Shown in pieces: positions 26,997 through 35,927 of a stretch of DNA of 64,000 nucleotides. The notes beneath the pieces were generated by a model, which searched no databases, was not told the DNA's origin, and saw only the letters and a program-made list of their open reading frames with translations. The first letter of the stretch is position 1. The number at the start of each line of letters is the position of its first letter. The DNA is from Azospirillum sp. B4 (GTDB lineage: Bacteria; Pseudomonadota; Alphaproteobacteria; Azospirillales; Azospirillaceae), in NCBI RefSeq assembly GCF_000333275.1, contig NZ_BACU01000289.1:1-64000 (forward strand). The letters run 5' to 3'. Position numbers and translations under genes: made by a program.

Positions 26997-27088
26997 CGGA
27001 ATATGACCCTTTGTTGTCATGGGCCAGAGGCTATGACGCCCGGGGGCACGGTCACAACCTGAAAGTGAGCGATCGTTAAAGAAAGATG

Positions 27089-27120
27089 TGGCCGGGTGGC
27101 TTTTTAGGCACACCCGGCCA
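27089..27120 (-). terminator. Hairpin, probable catalase transcript terminator
   Basis: Perfect 10-bp arms TGGCCGGGTG and CACCCGGCCA surround a 12-base loop, about 115 bp after the catalase stop. On the minus strand the tail is CATCTTTCTTT, a moderate T-rich stretch. Confidence 0.55.
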
Positions 27121-27235
27121 CCAGGTTCCCTGGGGCCAATGGCCGGTTCCCGGTGTGGGGATCACGGGGAAGGGCCGGTTTGGGGGACGGGCGCCAGGGT
27201 GGGATGGGGGACTCGGCGGAAAGAAGGAACACGCT

Positions 27236-28717
27236 TTACGGGAAGGCGGTCTCCGGCCGGCCGACACCCGCGCCGCTGGCCAGCGCCCGGCGCACGCCAG
27301 CGGCATAGTCCGCGTGGACCAGGGCGAAGTGGCCCAGCTGACGCTCCACGATCTCGACCGGCACGCCCTGCATGGCGGCGGCGATGTTGGCGAACAGGCG
27401 CTGCTTCTGGCCCGCGTCCATCAGATTGAACAGGGCGCGGGGCTGGCTGTAGTCGTCGTTGCCAGCGCGGTGGTCATGCCGGGCGGCATCGCCGGACAGG
27501 CGCAGCGGCGGCTCCGCCACGCCCGGATCCTGGGCCGGGCCGCCCATGCTGTTGGGCTCGTAATAGGCATCGGGATTGCCGGTATCATTGCGGAAGAAGC
27601 GCATGGCCCCATCCTTGTGATAGTGGTGCACCGGGCACTTGGGCTGGTTCACCGGCAGCGCCTCGTAATGCGTGCCGAGGCGGTAGCGATGGGCGTCGGC
27701 GTAGCTGAAGATGCGGGCCTGCAACATCTTGTCCGGGCTGTGGCCGATGCCGGGCACCACGTTGGACGGGCTGAAGGCCGCCTGCTCGATCTCCGCGAAG
27801 TAGTTGTCCGGGTTGCGGTTCAACTCCACCACCCCCACGTCGATCAGCGGGTAGTCGCCATGCGGCCACACCTTGGTCAGGTCGAAGGGGTTGTAGGTCG
27901 TCTTGTCGGCGTCGGCCTCTGGCATCACCTGGATCTGCAAGGTCCAGCGAGGGAAATCGCCGGCTTCGATGCTGCCGTACAGGTCCTCCTGATAGCTTTC
28001 CCGGCTGCGGCCCACCACCTGCGCCGCCTCGTCGTTGGTCAGGTGCCGGTGGCCCTGCCGGGTCTTGAAGTGGAACTTCACCCAGAAGCGTTCGCCCTGG
28101 TCGTTCCAGAAGCTGTAGGTGTGGCTGCCGTAGCCGTTCATGAAACGCGGGCTGGGCGGCAGGCCGCGGTCCGACATCAGGATGGTGACCTGGTGCAGGC
28201 TTTCCGGCGACAGGGACCAGAAGTCCCACATGGCCGTGGGGCTGCGCAGGTTGGTACGGGGATGGCGCTTCTGCGTGTGGATGAAGTCGGGGAACTTCAG
28301 CGGGTCGCGGATGAAGAAGACCGGCGTGTTGTTGCCCACCACGTCCCAGTTGCCCTCCTCGGTATAGAACTTCACGGCGAAGCCGCGCACGTCGCGCTCT
28401 GCATCCGCCGCACCCAGCTCGCCGGCGACGGTGGAGAAGCGGATCAGCAGGTCGGTCTTCCTGCCCACGGCGCCAAACAGCTTGGCCCGGGTGTAGCGGG
28501 TGATGTCATGGGTCACGGTCAGCGTGCCGAAGGCGCCCCAGCCCTTGGCATGCACCACCCGTTCGGGGATGCGCTCCCGGTTCTGGTGGGCCAGCTTCTC
28601 CATCAATTGATAGTCCTGCATCAGCACGGGACCACGCGGCCCGGCGGTCAGGCTGTTCTGGTTGTCGGCGATGGGGGCGCCGGCGGTGGTGGTCATGCGC
28701 GGGGGCGTCGTGGTCAT
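27236..28717 (-). CDS. katA: Catalase (clade 3, small subunit)
   Basis: A monofunctional haem catalase of 493 residues, the size of small-subunit clade 3 enzymes; it converts hydrogen peroxide to water and oxygen. Catalytic His56 lies in [12 protein letters not shown], with [32 protein letters not shown] following. The haem-ligand Tyr is in [14 protein letters not shown] near residue 340. It is divergent from an oxyR gene, so peroxide induction through OxyR is expected. The ATG at 28717 has AGGGAAA about 11 bases upstream; an in-frame ATG seven codons in is an alternative. Confidence 0.96.
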   Translation of the reverse strand: MTTTPPRMTTTAGAPIADNQNSLTAGPRGPVLMQDYQLMEKLAHQNRERIPERVVHAKGWGAFGTLTVTHDITRYTRAKLFGAVGRKTDLLIRFSTVAGELGAADAERDVRGFAVKFYTEEGNWDVVGNNTPVFFIRDPLKFPDFIHTQKRHPRTNLRSPTAMWDFWSLSPESLHQVTILMSDRGLPPSPRFMNGYGSHTYSFWNDQGERFWVKFHFKTRQGHRHLTNDEAAQVVGRSRESYQEDLYGSIEAGDFPRWTLQIQVMPEADADKTTYNPFDLTKVWPHGDYPLIDVGVVELNRNPDNYFAEIEQAAFSPSNVVPGIGHSPDKMLQARIFSYADAHRYRLGTHYEALPVNQPKCPVHHYHKDGAMRFFRNDTGNPDAYYEPNSMGGPAQDPGVAEPPLRLSGDAARHDHRAGNDDYSQPRALFNLMDAGQKQRLFANIAAAMQGVPVEIVERQLGHFALVHADYAAGVRRALASGAGVGRPETAFP

Positions 28718-28817
28718 CGGTCTCGTTTCCCTGGCTCTATTCGGGGCCGTCGCGGTCGGTCGCGCCGGCTGGCAAGGGAAAACTAATGCGCCGCAGCATC
28801 ATGCGTAAAATCGATTG

Positions 28818-28853
28818 TTCATATCATGACGATAGACGATATATATGATCGTC
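28818..28853. promoter_or_regulatory. Candidate OxyR-binding region between katA and oxyR
   Basis: An AT-rich island in the 173-bp divergent gap holds GACGAT (28828-28833), a second GACGAT (28835-28840), the run ATATATGATC and the inverted ATCGTC (28848-28853). ATAG occurs at 28832-28835. The pattern fits a loose LysR/OxyR T-N11-A site, but the canonical four ATAG/CTAT half-sites are not all present. Confidence 0.4.
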
Positions 28854-28890
28854 ACGTTCGATGAGCCCCCGTCCCCCTTAACCTGTCCCC

Positions 28891-29769
28891 ATGAACCTGC
28901 GTGATCTGCGATACCTGCTGGCCGTGGCGCAGCACCGCCATTTCGGCCGGGCCGCCGCCGCCTGCAATGTCAGCCAGCCCACCCTCAGCAGTCAGGTGGC
29001 CAAGCTGGAGGCGCGGCTGGGCGCCCCCTTGTTCGAGCGGACCAACAAATGGGTGGCACCCACGCCCTTGGGCGAGGACGTACTGGCGCACGCCGCCCGC
29101 GCGGTGGCGGAGGCCGACGCCATCGTGGCCCTGGCCGGTGCCCGCGACCCGCTGGCCGGGCCTTTGACCCTGGGCGTCATTCCCACCTTGGGGCCCTATC
29201 TCATGCCCCGGGTGTTCGGCCCCCTGCGCCGGCGCTGCCCGGCGCTGACCCTGGAATTGTGGGAGGACACCACCGACGCGGTGGTGGAACGGTTGCGCCG
29301 CCGCCAGTTGGACGCCGCCCTGATCGCCACGCCCCTGGCGGGCGAGGACTTGGTGGAGCGTCCCCTGTTCCAGGAGGCATTCCTGGCCGCCCTGCCGCCG
29401 GACCATGCGCTGGCCAGCCAGTCGGTGGTGGATGAGGCCGCGCTGGCCTCGGACCTGCTGGTCCTGGCCGACGGCCATTGCCTGCGCGACCAGGCCCTGG
29501 CCGCCTGCGCCCGGCCCGACCCTGCCGGCTGGTCCCTGCGCGCCACCAGCCTGGAAACGCTGTTGAACATGGTGGCCGCTGGCTATGGCACCACCCTGGT
29601 GCCGGCCCTGGCGGCGACGATCCATGCCGGCCGCCAGGACGTGGTGTTCCGCCCCCTGGCGGGACCGGCGGGCGCCGGCCGTCTGGTTCGCCTGGTCAGC
29701 CGCCCCACCTTCAGTCGCCCGCCGGCGCTGGACGCGCTGGCGGAGGTGATCCGAACGGCGGGACGGTAA
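28891..29769 (+). CDS. oxyR: Hydrogen peroxide-sensing LysR regulator OxyR
   Basis: A 292-residue LysR-type regulator. The N-terminal winged helix (about 1-60: LRDLRYLLAVAQHRHFGRAAAACNVSQPTLSSQVAKLE) matches OxyR closely. In the regulatory domain the two redox cysteines have the OxyR spacing: Cys197 and Cys206 in GHCLRDQALAACARP. It should form the disulfide on peroxide exposure and activate the divergent catalase gene, and probably regulate itself. The gene is followed by a TPR-protein remnant on the other strand. Confidence 0.93.
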   Translation: MNLRDLRYLLAVAQHRHFGRAAAACNVSQPTLSSQVAKLEARLGAPLFERTNKWVAPTPLGEDVLAHAARAVAEADAIVALAGARDPLAGPLTLGVIPTLGPYLMPRVFGPLRRRCPALTLELWEDTTDAVVERLRRRQLDAALIATPLAGEDLVERPLFQEAFLAALPPDHALASQSVVDEAALASDLLVLADGHCLRDQALAACARPDPAGWSLRATSLETLLNMVAAGYGTTLVPALAATIHAGRQDVVFRPLAGPAGAGRLVRLVSRPTFSRPPALDALAEVIRTAGR

Positions 29770-30090
29770 CTCCGTGCATCAGGGTTTCAGGCTATAGCCC
29801 TCGAACTTTTCCTCCACGGTGGGGGACATCACCTGCGCCACCTGCGGATCCGCCTGGCCCTGCTGTGTCAGACCCTTGGCCAGCTTGGCCAAACCACGGC
29901 CATAAAGGGATGGGCCAACGGTTGGATGAGCTTTCGGCCGCGTATTCAGCGCGCTGTCACAGGCAGCCAAGGCGGGGTACAGCCCTAGGTTCGTGGGCGC
30001 TCCTCCGGGCTACCTCGACCGCTAGAGTTTTCCACCGCCCTTCGTAGCGTCACCATAGCCAAATGTAATAGGGGGATATTAGGCGACGGC
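29770..30090. other. 321-bp region holding only a gene remnant
   Basis: Between oxyR and the GGDEF/EAL-like gene there is no intact gene. The first two thirds hold the minus-strand TPR remnant. The rest (about 30000-30090) should contain the promoter of the downstream gene, with AGGGGG some 20 bases before its start; no clear -35/-10 pair was seen. Confidence 0.5.
29779..29994 (-). pseudogene. C-terminal remnant of a tetratricopeptide-repeat protein
   Basis: A minus-strand frame reads LYPALAACDSALNTRPKAHPTVGPSLYGRGLA-type sequence, then KLAKGLTQQGQADPQVAQVMSPTVEEKFEGY and a stop. The ACDSAL..P..LYGRGLAKL..G pattern is one TPR unit, and the ending is typical of TPR protein C-termini. No start codon with a ribosome site exists, and a stop lies just upstream in frame, so only the tail of a former gene remains. 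Confidence 0.45.
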
Positions 30091-31650
30091 ATGGCCAATC
30101 TCATCGACAGACTGACATCCTGGTGGTTTGGTGACGGCGACACGCCGGATGCCCCCCGCTATTCCGCCCGCGTCAGCCCGCCGTTGCCACAGGAATCGGG
30201 GTCGGACGCGGACCGGCTGCATGCCATCCTGGCCCGCCAAGCCCGCGTCAGCGCTGGCAGCGTCCATCTGCTGGGTCTGGAAAGCCTGAAGGAACGGCTG
30301 GGCGCGCGGTGGCCGGCGGTGCGTGACCGGGTGCGTCAGCTGGTTGAGCGCCTTCTAAGCCAGGTTCTCGGCGCCCACGATGCCGCTTTCCCGTATGGTC
30401 CGGACACCTATCTGGTGGTGTTCGCGCGCCTGGACGAGCGGGAAGCGGGCTTGGTCTGTGCCCGCATCCTGCAGGACCTTCAGCTTATGCTGCTGGGTGA
30501 TGCCGACACATCGTCCATCGTTGTGCGCACGGCGGTGCGACAGGTGACAGGCGACCTGGTGATGAAACCTCAGCGCCTGGCCGACTTGCTGAGTGCCGCC
30601 ACGGCGGCCCCGGCCAGCGAAGAGGGCTCGTCCCCGCCACGGTGGTTTGACATGCCCGCCGGCGGGGCGGCTGTCGGCACCGCCCCGGTCGTCGTTTCCC
30701 CCAGCGTGTCCGATGATCCGCAATGGGTGCCGCTGCCCAGCCAGGGCCGCCCTCGCCCCGAGGTTTCCACGATGCCCGTGCCGGTGCCGGCGGAATCCGC
30801 CCTGCCTGCGTTCCAGCCGGAGGAGGTCGCGGCCGCCTGGTCCGCCCACACCCGCCTGGGGCCATTGAGCATCGTCTATCGGCCGGTATGGGACGCCATC
30901 CATCAGTCCGTGGGTCTTTATGTTGCCCGGGGTTGCCGCATGCGCCGGGGCGGGGAACGGGTGTACGGCTGCGACACCATTCCGCAATTGTCCAAGCCAG
31001 GGGTGCCATCGCCGGAGACCTTGCAAGCCATCCAGGAAATGGATGAAGAGGCGATGCGCCAGGCCATCGGTGTCTTTCTGGAGCTTTATGACAGCAAGGC
31101 CCGATTTTTCCTGTCCTTGCCGGTTCACTATGAAACGCTGGCCGGCCTTCAGCGGCGTCGATCCTACGTGGCGCTGGCCAGCCGCATTCCGGCCCATCTC
31201 ATCCCCTTCCTGACCTATCATCTGGTGGGGTTGCCGGAGGGCACGCCCACCGGCCGCCTGGCCGACTTCGTCATGGCGCTCCGGCCCTATGGTCGGAACC
31301 TGATGGTGGAGCTTGGTTTGCGCCGATGCGACATGACCACGCTGGCGGCAGCGGGGGTCAAGGGCGTCGGGGTTGTCCTGCCCAAGGCGCACGGGCAGAT
31401 GCCTTCCGGCCGTGGCCGGTCGGACCGGCTGGTCACCGATCTTGGACTTGTGGCCACGGAGGCGCGGCGTCATCAGCTCAAGCTGTATGTCGAGGGCGTG
31501 GACAGCGTTGAAACCGAGGGAATGGTGGATCGCGTCGGTGCCGATTTCATGGCCGGCGACCTGATCGGAGGCTGGACGGAAAGGCCAAGGGACACGGTGC
31601 GCTTGTCGCGCGTGGATTTGCTATCGAATACCCGGCGGTCGCCGGAATAG
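30091..31650 (+). CDS. Degenerate GGDEF/EAL-like protein, probably not catalytic
   Basis: 519 residues, cytoplasmic. Residues about 75-170 resemble a GGDEF fold without the signature (FPYGPDTYLVVFARLDEREAGLVCARILQDLQ where GGDEF should be). A Pro-rich linker (about 185-250) follows. The C-terminal 260 residues resemble an EAL domain whose catalytic residues are not recognisable; the best match is LYVEGVDSVETEGMVDRVGADFMAGDLIGG, corresponding to the late EAL segment. It could bind c-di-GMP or act as a protein-interaction platform. Assignment rests on pattern memory and is tentative. Confidence 0.6.
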   Translation: MANLIDRLTSWWFGDGDTPDAPRYSARVSPPLPQESGSDADRLHAILARQARVSAGSVHLLGLESLKERLGARWPAVRDRVRQLVERLLSQVLGAHDAAFPYGPDTYLVVFARLDEREAGLVCARILQDLQLMLLGDADTSSIVVRTAVRQVTGDLVMKPQRLADLLSAATAAPASEEGSSPPRWFDMPAGGAAVGTAPVVVSPSVSDDPQWVPLPSQGRPRPEVSTMPVPVPAESALPAFQPEEVAAAWSAHTRLGPLSIVYRPVWDAIHQSVGLYVARGCRMRRGGERVYGCDTIPQLSKPGVPSPETLQAIQEMDEEAMRQAIGVFLELYDSKARFFLSLPVHYETLAGLQRRRSYVALASRIPAHLIPFLTYHLVGLPEGTPTGRLADFVMALRPYGRNLMVELGLRRCDMTTLAAAGVKGVGVVLPKAHGQMPSGRGRSDRLVTDLGLVATEARRHQLKLYVEGVDSVETEGMVDRVGADFMAGDLIGGWTERPRDTVRLSRVDLLSNTRRSPE

Positions 31651-31662
31651 GTGCCGCCGGTA

Positions 31663-32625
31663 TCACCGGGGCGCCAGCCTGGCGCGTAAGCGCCCGGCCT
31701 CCGCCAGGTCTTTGGGCGCCCCGTCACCGCTTTCATACATCTGTGCCAGGAGGGCGATGGCGCCCTGCTCGCCGCCGTCCGCGGCCTTGCGCAGCCAGTG
31801 CAGGGCCTGGGCGTCGTCACGGGGCACGCCTTCACCCTTGCGGTACTGGAAGCCCAGGGCGAACTGGGCCGGCGCCCAGTTGCTTTCCGCCGCCATCCGG
31901 TTCCAGCGCGCGGCTTCCACCGGGTCCTTGGTCACCCCCAGCCCCGCCAGGTACAAGGCCCCCATCTGGCCCTGGGCGCGGACGAACCCCTGGCTGGCCG
32001 CCTGCTTGTACAGGCGCGCGGCTTCCGTCGGGTTGCGGGGCACGCCGGTGCCGTTCTGGTACAGCCAGCCCAGATTGGTTTGGCCGGCGGCGTCGCCCTG
32101 GCGGGCGCCCAGGGTGTAGAGCCGCACGGCCTCTTCCACATTCAGGGGCACGCCGCTGGCGTGCTCGTAATGCCAGGCCAGGCTGACCTGGGCCCGGGCG
32201 TTGCCCTGGTCGGCGGCCAGCTTGTACAGGCGCGCCGCTTCCGCCGGATCCCTGGGCAGGCCATTGCTGCCCTGGTCGTACAGAACCGCCAGGCCCACCT
32301 GGGCCTGGGCGTTGCCCTTGTCCGACGCCTGGCGCAGGTAGGCCAGCGCCTTGTCCTTGTCCACCGGCACGCCCAGGCCCTGGCCGTAGGCGCGGGCCAG
32401 TTCAACCATGGCGCCGGCATCACCCTGGCCGGCCAACGCGGTCAGCTTGGGCAGGGCCGCGTCATAGTCGTGCCTGACCATGGCCAGGCGGGCCACCGCC
32501 AGATCGGCGGCGTTGTCGGCGCGGGCCGGAAAGGCGCCTAGGGCCAGCAGTCCCGCCACGGCGACGGGCAGGACCAGCCGATGCCAGGCCGGGCGGCGGG
32601 CGGGGTGGGGGGAAGGACGCGGCAT
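31663..32625 (-). CDS. Secreted Sel1-repeat protein
   Basis: 320 residues with a basic N-terminus and signal sequence (LVLPVAVAGLLALGAFPARA). About seven Sel1-like TPR units of 36 residues follow, each with the A..LG..Y..G.GVP.D...A..ly..AA..G pattern (for example LGWLYQNGTGVPRNPTEAARLYKQAA). Such proteins serve as periplasmic or surface scaffolds for protein-protein contacts. The ATG at 32625 gives the signal peptide; the frame is open further upstream but that part overlaps the LysR gene. No partner is evident from context. Confidence 0.88.
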   Translation of the reverse strand: MPRPSPHPARRPAWHRLVLPVAVAGLLALGAFPARADNAADLAVARLAMVRHDYDAALPKLTALAGQGDAGAMVELARAYGQGLGVPVDKDKALAYLRQASDKGNAQAQVGLAVLYDQGSNGLPRDPAEAARLYKLAADQGNARAQVSLAWHYEHASGVPLNVEEAVRLYTLGARQGDAAGQTNLGWLYQNGTGVPRNPTEAARLYKQAASQGFVRAQGQMGALYLAGLGVTKDPVEAARWNRMAAESNWAPAQFALGFQYRKGEGVPRDDAQALHWLRKAADGGEQGAIALLAQMYESGDGAPKDLAEAGRLRARLAPR

Positions 32626-32704
32626 GGGCAATGGTCCTTGGCCGGAACACGAGACTTCCAGGAACCCTTGGGGTCCCTGACGGGGTCCCTCAGGGGCGAA
32701 ACCC

Positions 32705-33670
32705 TCAGGGGCGAAAAACGTCACGCAGCCAGCGGTTGGCCGGGTCATCCTCACTGGCGCGATGCCAATAGAGATTAAACGCCAGCGGCGGCATGTCCAG
32801 TGGCAGGGGCAGGGTGACCAGGGCGCCCCGGCCGCCGTCCACCAGCGGCTGGCTATGGCGGCGGCCCATGGTCAGCAGCCATCCGCCGCCGTTCAGGCCC
32901 GCCTCCGCTATCACGCGGCAGGCGGTCTCATACCGTTGGCAGCGCAACGCGATTCTGCGCTGGATGCCCAGGCGCAGCAAGGCGTAGTCCTCAACCGCCG
33001 GCCCGCTGCGGCGGGAGGAGACGGCGATGTGCGCCGCCGCCAGATATCCATCCAGGTCCACCGGCGGGTGCCCAGCCGCCGCCACCAGGCAATAGTCGTC
33101 GCTCAGCAGCGGCAGGTGGCGCAGGTCCGGGTCGGGCGGCAGGGTCACGTCCACCGCCAGGTCCAGGCGCCCCCGCGCCAGGTCGGCCTTCATGGTCGCC
33201 CGGTCCAGGCGCACGCTGTCCAGCCGGGGGACCGGTCCAGTGGACAGGTGCCGGCGCAACCGGGCCATCATGTCGGGCAGCAGCGTGGGTTCCACCGCCT
33301 CCGGCATGGCGACGATGGCCTGGCGCAGGTCGCGGTCGGGCTGGAAATCCTGGGTGTCGGCCAGCGCGCGGCCCAGGGCCGCCAGGGCCTCCCGCACCCG
33401 GGGGGCCAGGCGGCGCGCCAGGGCGGACGGCGCCACGCCACGCCCATCGCGGGGAAACAAAGGTTCGGTCCCGATACCCAGGGGGCCCGTCCCGGGATGG
33501 GGGCCCAACTGCTCGCGCAGGCGGGCCAGCGCGTGGCTGACGGCGGACTGCGACAGCGCCAGTTCATCCGCCGCGCGGGTCAGGCTGCGTGCCCGGTAGA
33601 CGGCATCAAACACCCGCAGCAGGTTCAGGTCCAGCCTGGCCAGCAGGCGCATATCATGAACATCATTCAT
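32705..33670 (-). CDS. LysR family transcriptional regulator
   Basis: 321 residues: winged helix at about 10-70 (LDLNLLRVFDAVYRARSLTRAADELALSQSAVSHALARLREQLG) and a NodD/SyrM-like substrate-binding domain with LDSVRLDRATMKADLARGRLDLAVDV. A Gly/Pro-rich insertion follows the recognition helix (GPHPGTGPLGIGTEPLFPRDGRG). It is divergent across 115 bp from the acyl-CoA dehydrogenase operon, which it probably controls. A second ATG at 33652 is possible. GTTCAT occurs more than once near the start and could be part of its operator. Confidence 0.9.
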   Translation of the reverse strand: MNDVHDMRLLARLDLNLLRVFDAVYRARSLTRAADELALSQSAVSHALARLREQLGPHPGTGPLGIGTEPLFPRDGRGVAPSALARRLAPRVREALAALGRALADTQDFQPDRDLRQAIVAMPEAVEPTLLPDMMARLRRHLSTGPVPRLDSVRLDRATMKADLARGRLDLAVDVTLPPDPDLRHLPLLSDDYCLVAAAGHPPVDLDGYLAAAHIAVSSRRSGPAVEDYALLRLGIQRRIALRCQRYETACRVIAEAGLNGGGWLLTMGRRHSQPLVDGGRGALVTLPLPLDMPPLAFNLYWHRASEDDPANRWLRDVFRP

Positions 33671-33785
33671 GGTTCATTGCGCATAATCTTCGCGACTGTT
33701 CATGTCAATCCGACGCTACACTTCCCCTCAAGAACGCCACGCCGATGGCCGGTCCCCGATGCGGGGGACGTACGGGAGAACGCCG

Positions 33786-35030
33786 ATGGATTTCCAACCC
33801 AGCCCCCGGGGACAGGATTACCTGGATCGTGTCCGCCGCTTCATCGCCGACCATATCGTGCCGGTGGAGGCGCAGTATTGGCGTGACGTCGCCGTTCATG
33901 ACGGCCCCGACTGGCGCGCCTGGAAGGTTCCACCCAAGATGGAGGAGCTGAAGGCCCGCGCGAAGGCGGAAGGCCTGTGGAACCTGTTCCTTCCGGACGC
34001 CGAATTGGGCGCCGGCCTCAGCGTCCTGGAATACGCCCCCATCGCCGAGGCCACGGGCCACAGCCTGATGGCGCCGGAAGTGTTCAATTGCAACGCCCCC
34101 GACACCGGCAATATGGAGGTGCTGTGGCGTTATGGCAGTCCCGCGCAGCGGGAACAGTGGCTGAAGCCCCTTCTGGCCGGCGATATCCGCAGCGTCTTCT
34201 GCATGACGGAGCCCGAGGTCGCCTCGTCCGACGCCACCAACATGGCGGCCACCGCGGTGGTGGAGGGGGATGAGATCGTGGTGACGGGCCGCAAATGGTG
34301 GTCCAGCGGTATCGGCGACCCCCGCGCCCGCATCGCCATCGTCATGGCCCGGACGCCTGATGCCGATCGTGATCGTCACCACCAGCACTCGATGGTGCTG
34401 GTGCCGCTGGACGCGCCCGGTGTGCGCATCGAGCGCATGCTGCCCGTGTTCGGCGCCTGGGATGCTCCCCACGGCCATGGCGAGGTGACGTTCGACCGGG
34501 TGCGGGTGCCGGTGTCCAGTTTCATCGCCGGCCCCGGCATGGGGTTTGAAATCGCCCAGGGCCGCCTGGGGCCCGGGCGCATCCACCATTGCATGCGCTG
34601 CCTGGGGGCGGCCGAGGCGTCGCTGGACCTGATGATCAGGCGCGGCATGGCCCGCACCGCCTTCGGCCGGCCGCTGATCGACCTGGGCGGCAATCGCGAG
34701 CGGGTGGCGGAGGCGCGCGTGGCCATCGACCAGGCCCGCCTGTTGACCCTCTATGCCGCCTGGAAGATGGACAAGGTGGGGACGCAGGCGGCCCTGACCG
34801 AGATTTCCGCCATCAAGGTGGTTGCGCCCAGCGTGCTGGAGCGCGTGGTGGACGACGCCATCCAGATGCACGGCGGCGCCGGCGTGTCGGGCGACACGCC
34901 CCTGGCCGGCTTCTACGCCCAGGCGCGGTCGCTACGCCTGGCCGATGGGCCGGATGAGGTGCACAAGGCCATGATCGCGCGCCTGGAACTGGGCAAGCGC
35001 GGCTATAAAAAGTCAAAAGGGGAGGGTTGA
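33786..35030 (+). CDS. Acyl-CoA dehydrogenase (ACAD10/11-like)
   Basis: 414 residues of the acyl-CoA dehydrogenase family, FAD-dependent. It has the CMTEPEVASSDATNM flavin/substrate segment, GRKWWSSGIGDPRARIAIVMART, a mid-domain GPGRIHHCMRCLGAAEASLDLM, and the C-terminal QMHGGAGVSGDTPLAGFYAQARSLRLADGPDEVHK. These match the subfamily that includes human ACAD11 and P. putida LvaC. Together with the downstream APH-type kinase it suggests phosphorylation and elimination of a 4-hydroxyacyl-CoA. GGGAGA lies 8 bases before the ATG at 33786. Confidence 0.93.
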   Translation: MDFQPSPRGQDYLDRVRRFIADHIVPVEAQYWRDVAVHDGPDWRAWKVPPKMEELKARAKAEGLWNLFLPDAELGAGLSVLEYAPIAEATGHSLMAPEVFNCNAPDTGNMEVLWRYGSPAQREQWLKPLLAGDIRSVFCMTEPEVASSDATNMAATAVVEGDEIVVTGRKWWSSGIGDPRARIAIVMARTPDADRDRHHQHSMVLVPLDAPGVRIERMLPVFGAWDAPHGHGEVTFDRVRVPVSSFIAGPGMGFEIAQGRLGPGRIHHCMRCLGAAEASLDLMIRRGMARTAFGRPLIDLGGNRERVAEARVAIDQARLLTLYAAWKMDKVGTQAALTEISAIKVVAPSVLERVVDDAIQMHGGAGVSGDTPLAGFYAQARSLRLADGPDEVHKAMIARLELGKRGYKKSKGEG

Positions 35031-35033
35031 GGC

Positions 35034-35927
35034 ATGGTGGCGATCACACCAAAGACGGGTCCCCAGGGCGGCCGCGTCTTCATCACCGGCGGGGCCAGCG
35101 GCCTGGGCCTGGCGCTGGGCAGGCGCTACGCCCGGGCCGGCTGGCGCGTGGCCGTTGGCGACGTGAACGCCGAGGCGATGGCGTCGGCGGTGGCGGAACT
35201 GTCGGCCCTCGCGCCCGACGCGTTCGCCATTCCTTGTGACGTGCGCGACGATGCCGCGCTGGACGCCGCGGCCCAGGCCCTGACCCAGCGCTGGGGCGGG
35301 GTTGACATCGTCGTCAACAACGCCGGCGTGGCCCAGGCCGGCAACATCGACGACACCCCGCTGGACGACTGGCGCTGGATCATCGACATCAACCTGATGG
35401 GCGTGGTGCGCGGCTGCCGCGCCTTCACACCGATGTTCAAGGCGCAGGGCCACGGCTATTTCATCAACACCGCCTCCATGGCCGGCTTGCTCGACATGCC
35501 GACCATGAGCGCTTACAACGCCACCAAGGCGGCCGTCGTCTCGCTGTCGGAAACCCTGCAGCATGAGCTGGCGCCCAGCGGCATCGGCGTCAGCGTCATC
35601 TGCCCGTCCTTCTTCAAGACCAACCTGGCCAGCAGCCTGCGCACCACCGACCCGCGCCTGCGCGCCCGGGTGGACAAGCTGCTGAACCGCCCCGGCATCA
35701 CCGCCGAGGACGTGGCCGAATACGTCTACCAGGGCGTGGCGGCGGGCCGCATGCACCTGCTGCCGCACAAGGAAGGCCGTCGCTTCTGGCTGCTGAAGCG
35801 CCTGCTGCCGCGCCGCTGGTACGTGGCCATGATCGACCGGCGGGCGCGCAGCATGGCCACCCCCTCACGGTCGGCGGCGGCCAGGACCCAGGCCGGTGCG
35901 GGGGCGCCCACGACGGGGAAGCCATGA
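35034..35927 (+). CDS. SDR family oxidoreductase
   Basis: 297 residues. The NAD(P) motif is TGGASGLG near 19-26, NNAG at about 97-100, the catalytic Ser in NTASM and the Y-x3-K as YNATK. A C-terminal basic extension (RRFWLLKRLLPRRWYVAMIDRRARS) is unusual for cytosolic SDRs and may touch the membrane. It starts 3 bp after the dehydrogenase stop, and its stop overlaps the next start (ATGA), so it is inside the operon. In the analogous lva pathway an SDR oxidises the hydroxyacyl product; the substrate here is inferred only. Confidence 0.93.
   Translation: MVAITPKTGPQGGRVFITGGASGLGLALGRRYARAGWRVAVGDVNAEAMASAVAELSALAPDAFAIPCDVRDDAALDAAAQALTQRWGGVDIVVNNAGVAQAGNIDDTPLDDWRWIIDINLMGVVRGCRAFTPMFKAQGHGYFINTASMAGLLDMPTMSAYNATKAAVVSLSETLQHELAPSGIGVSVICPSFFKTNLASSLRTTDPRLRARVDKLLNRPGITAEDVAEYVYQGVAAGRMHLLPHKEGRRFWLLKRLLPRRWYVAMIDRRARSMATPSRSAAARTQAGAGAPTTGKP

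Larger units (their letters stand above)
26745..27235. other. 491-bp region without a firm gene, upstream of lysE
   Basis: Between lysE and the catalase gene I see two hairpins (26831-26869 and 27089-27120) and, between them, about 200 bp that codes for nothing recognisable. A 31-codon minus-strand frame at 26901-26996 is the only candidate gene. The terminator at 26831-26869 needs a transcript that starts in this region. The element could therefore be a small RNA or a long regulatory leader of lysE. Confidence 0.55.

Noticed and set aside
27086-28786. 566-codon plus-strand frame opposite catalase
   Set aside because: Catalase on the minus strand has all active-site motifs; the antisense frame has none.
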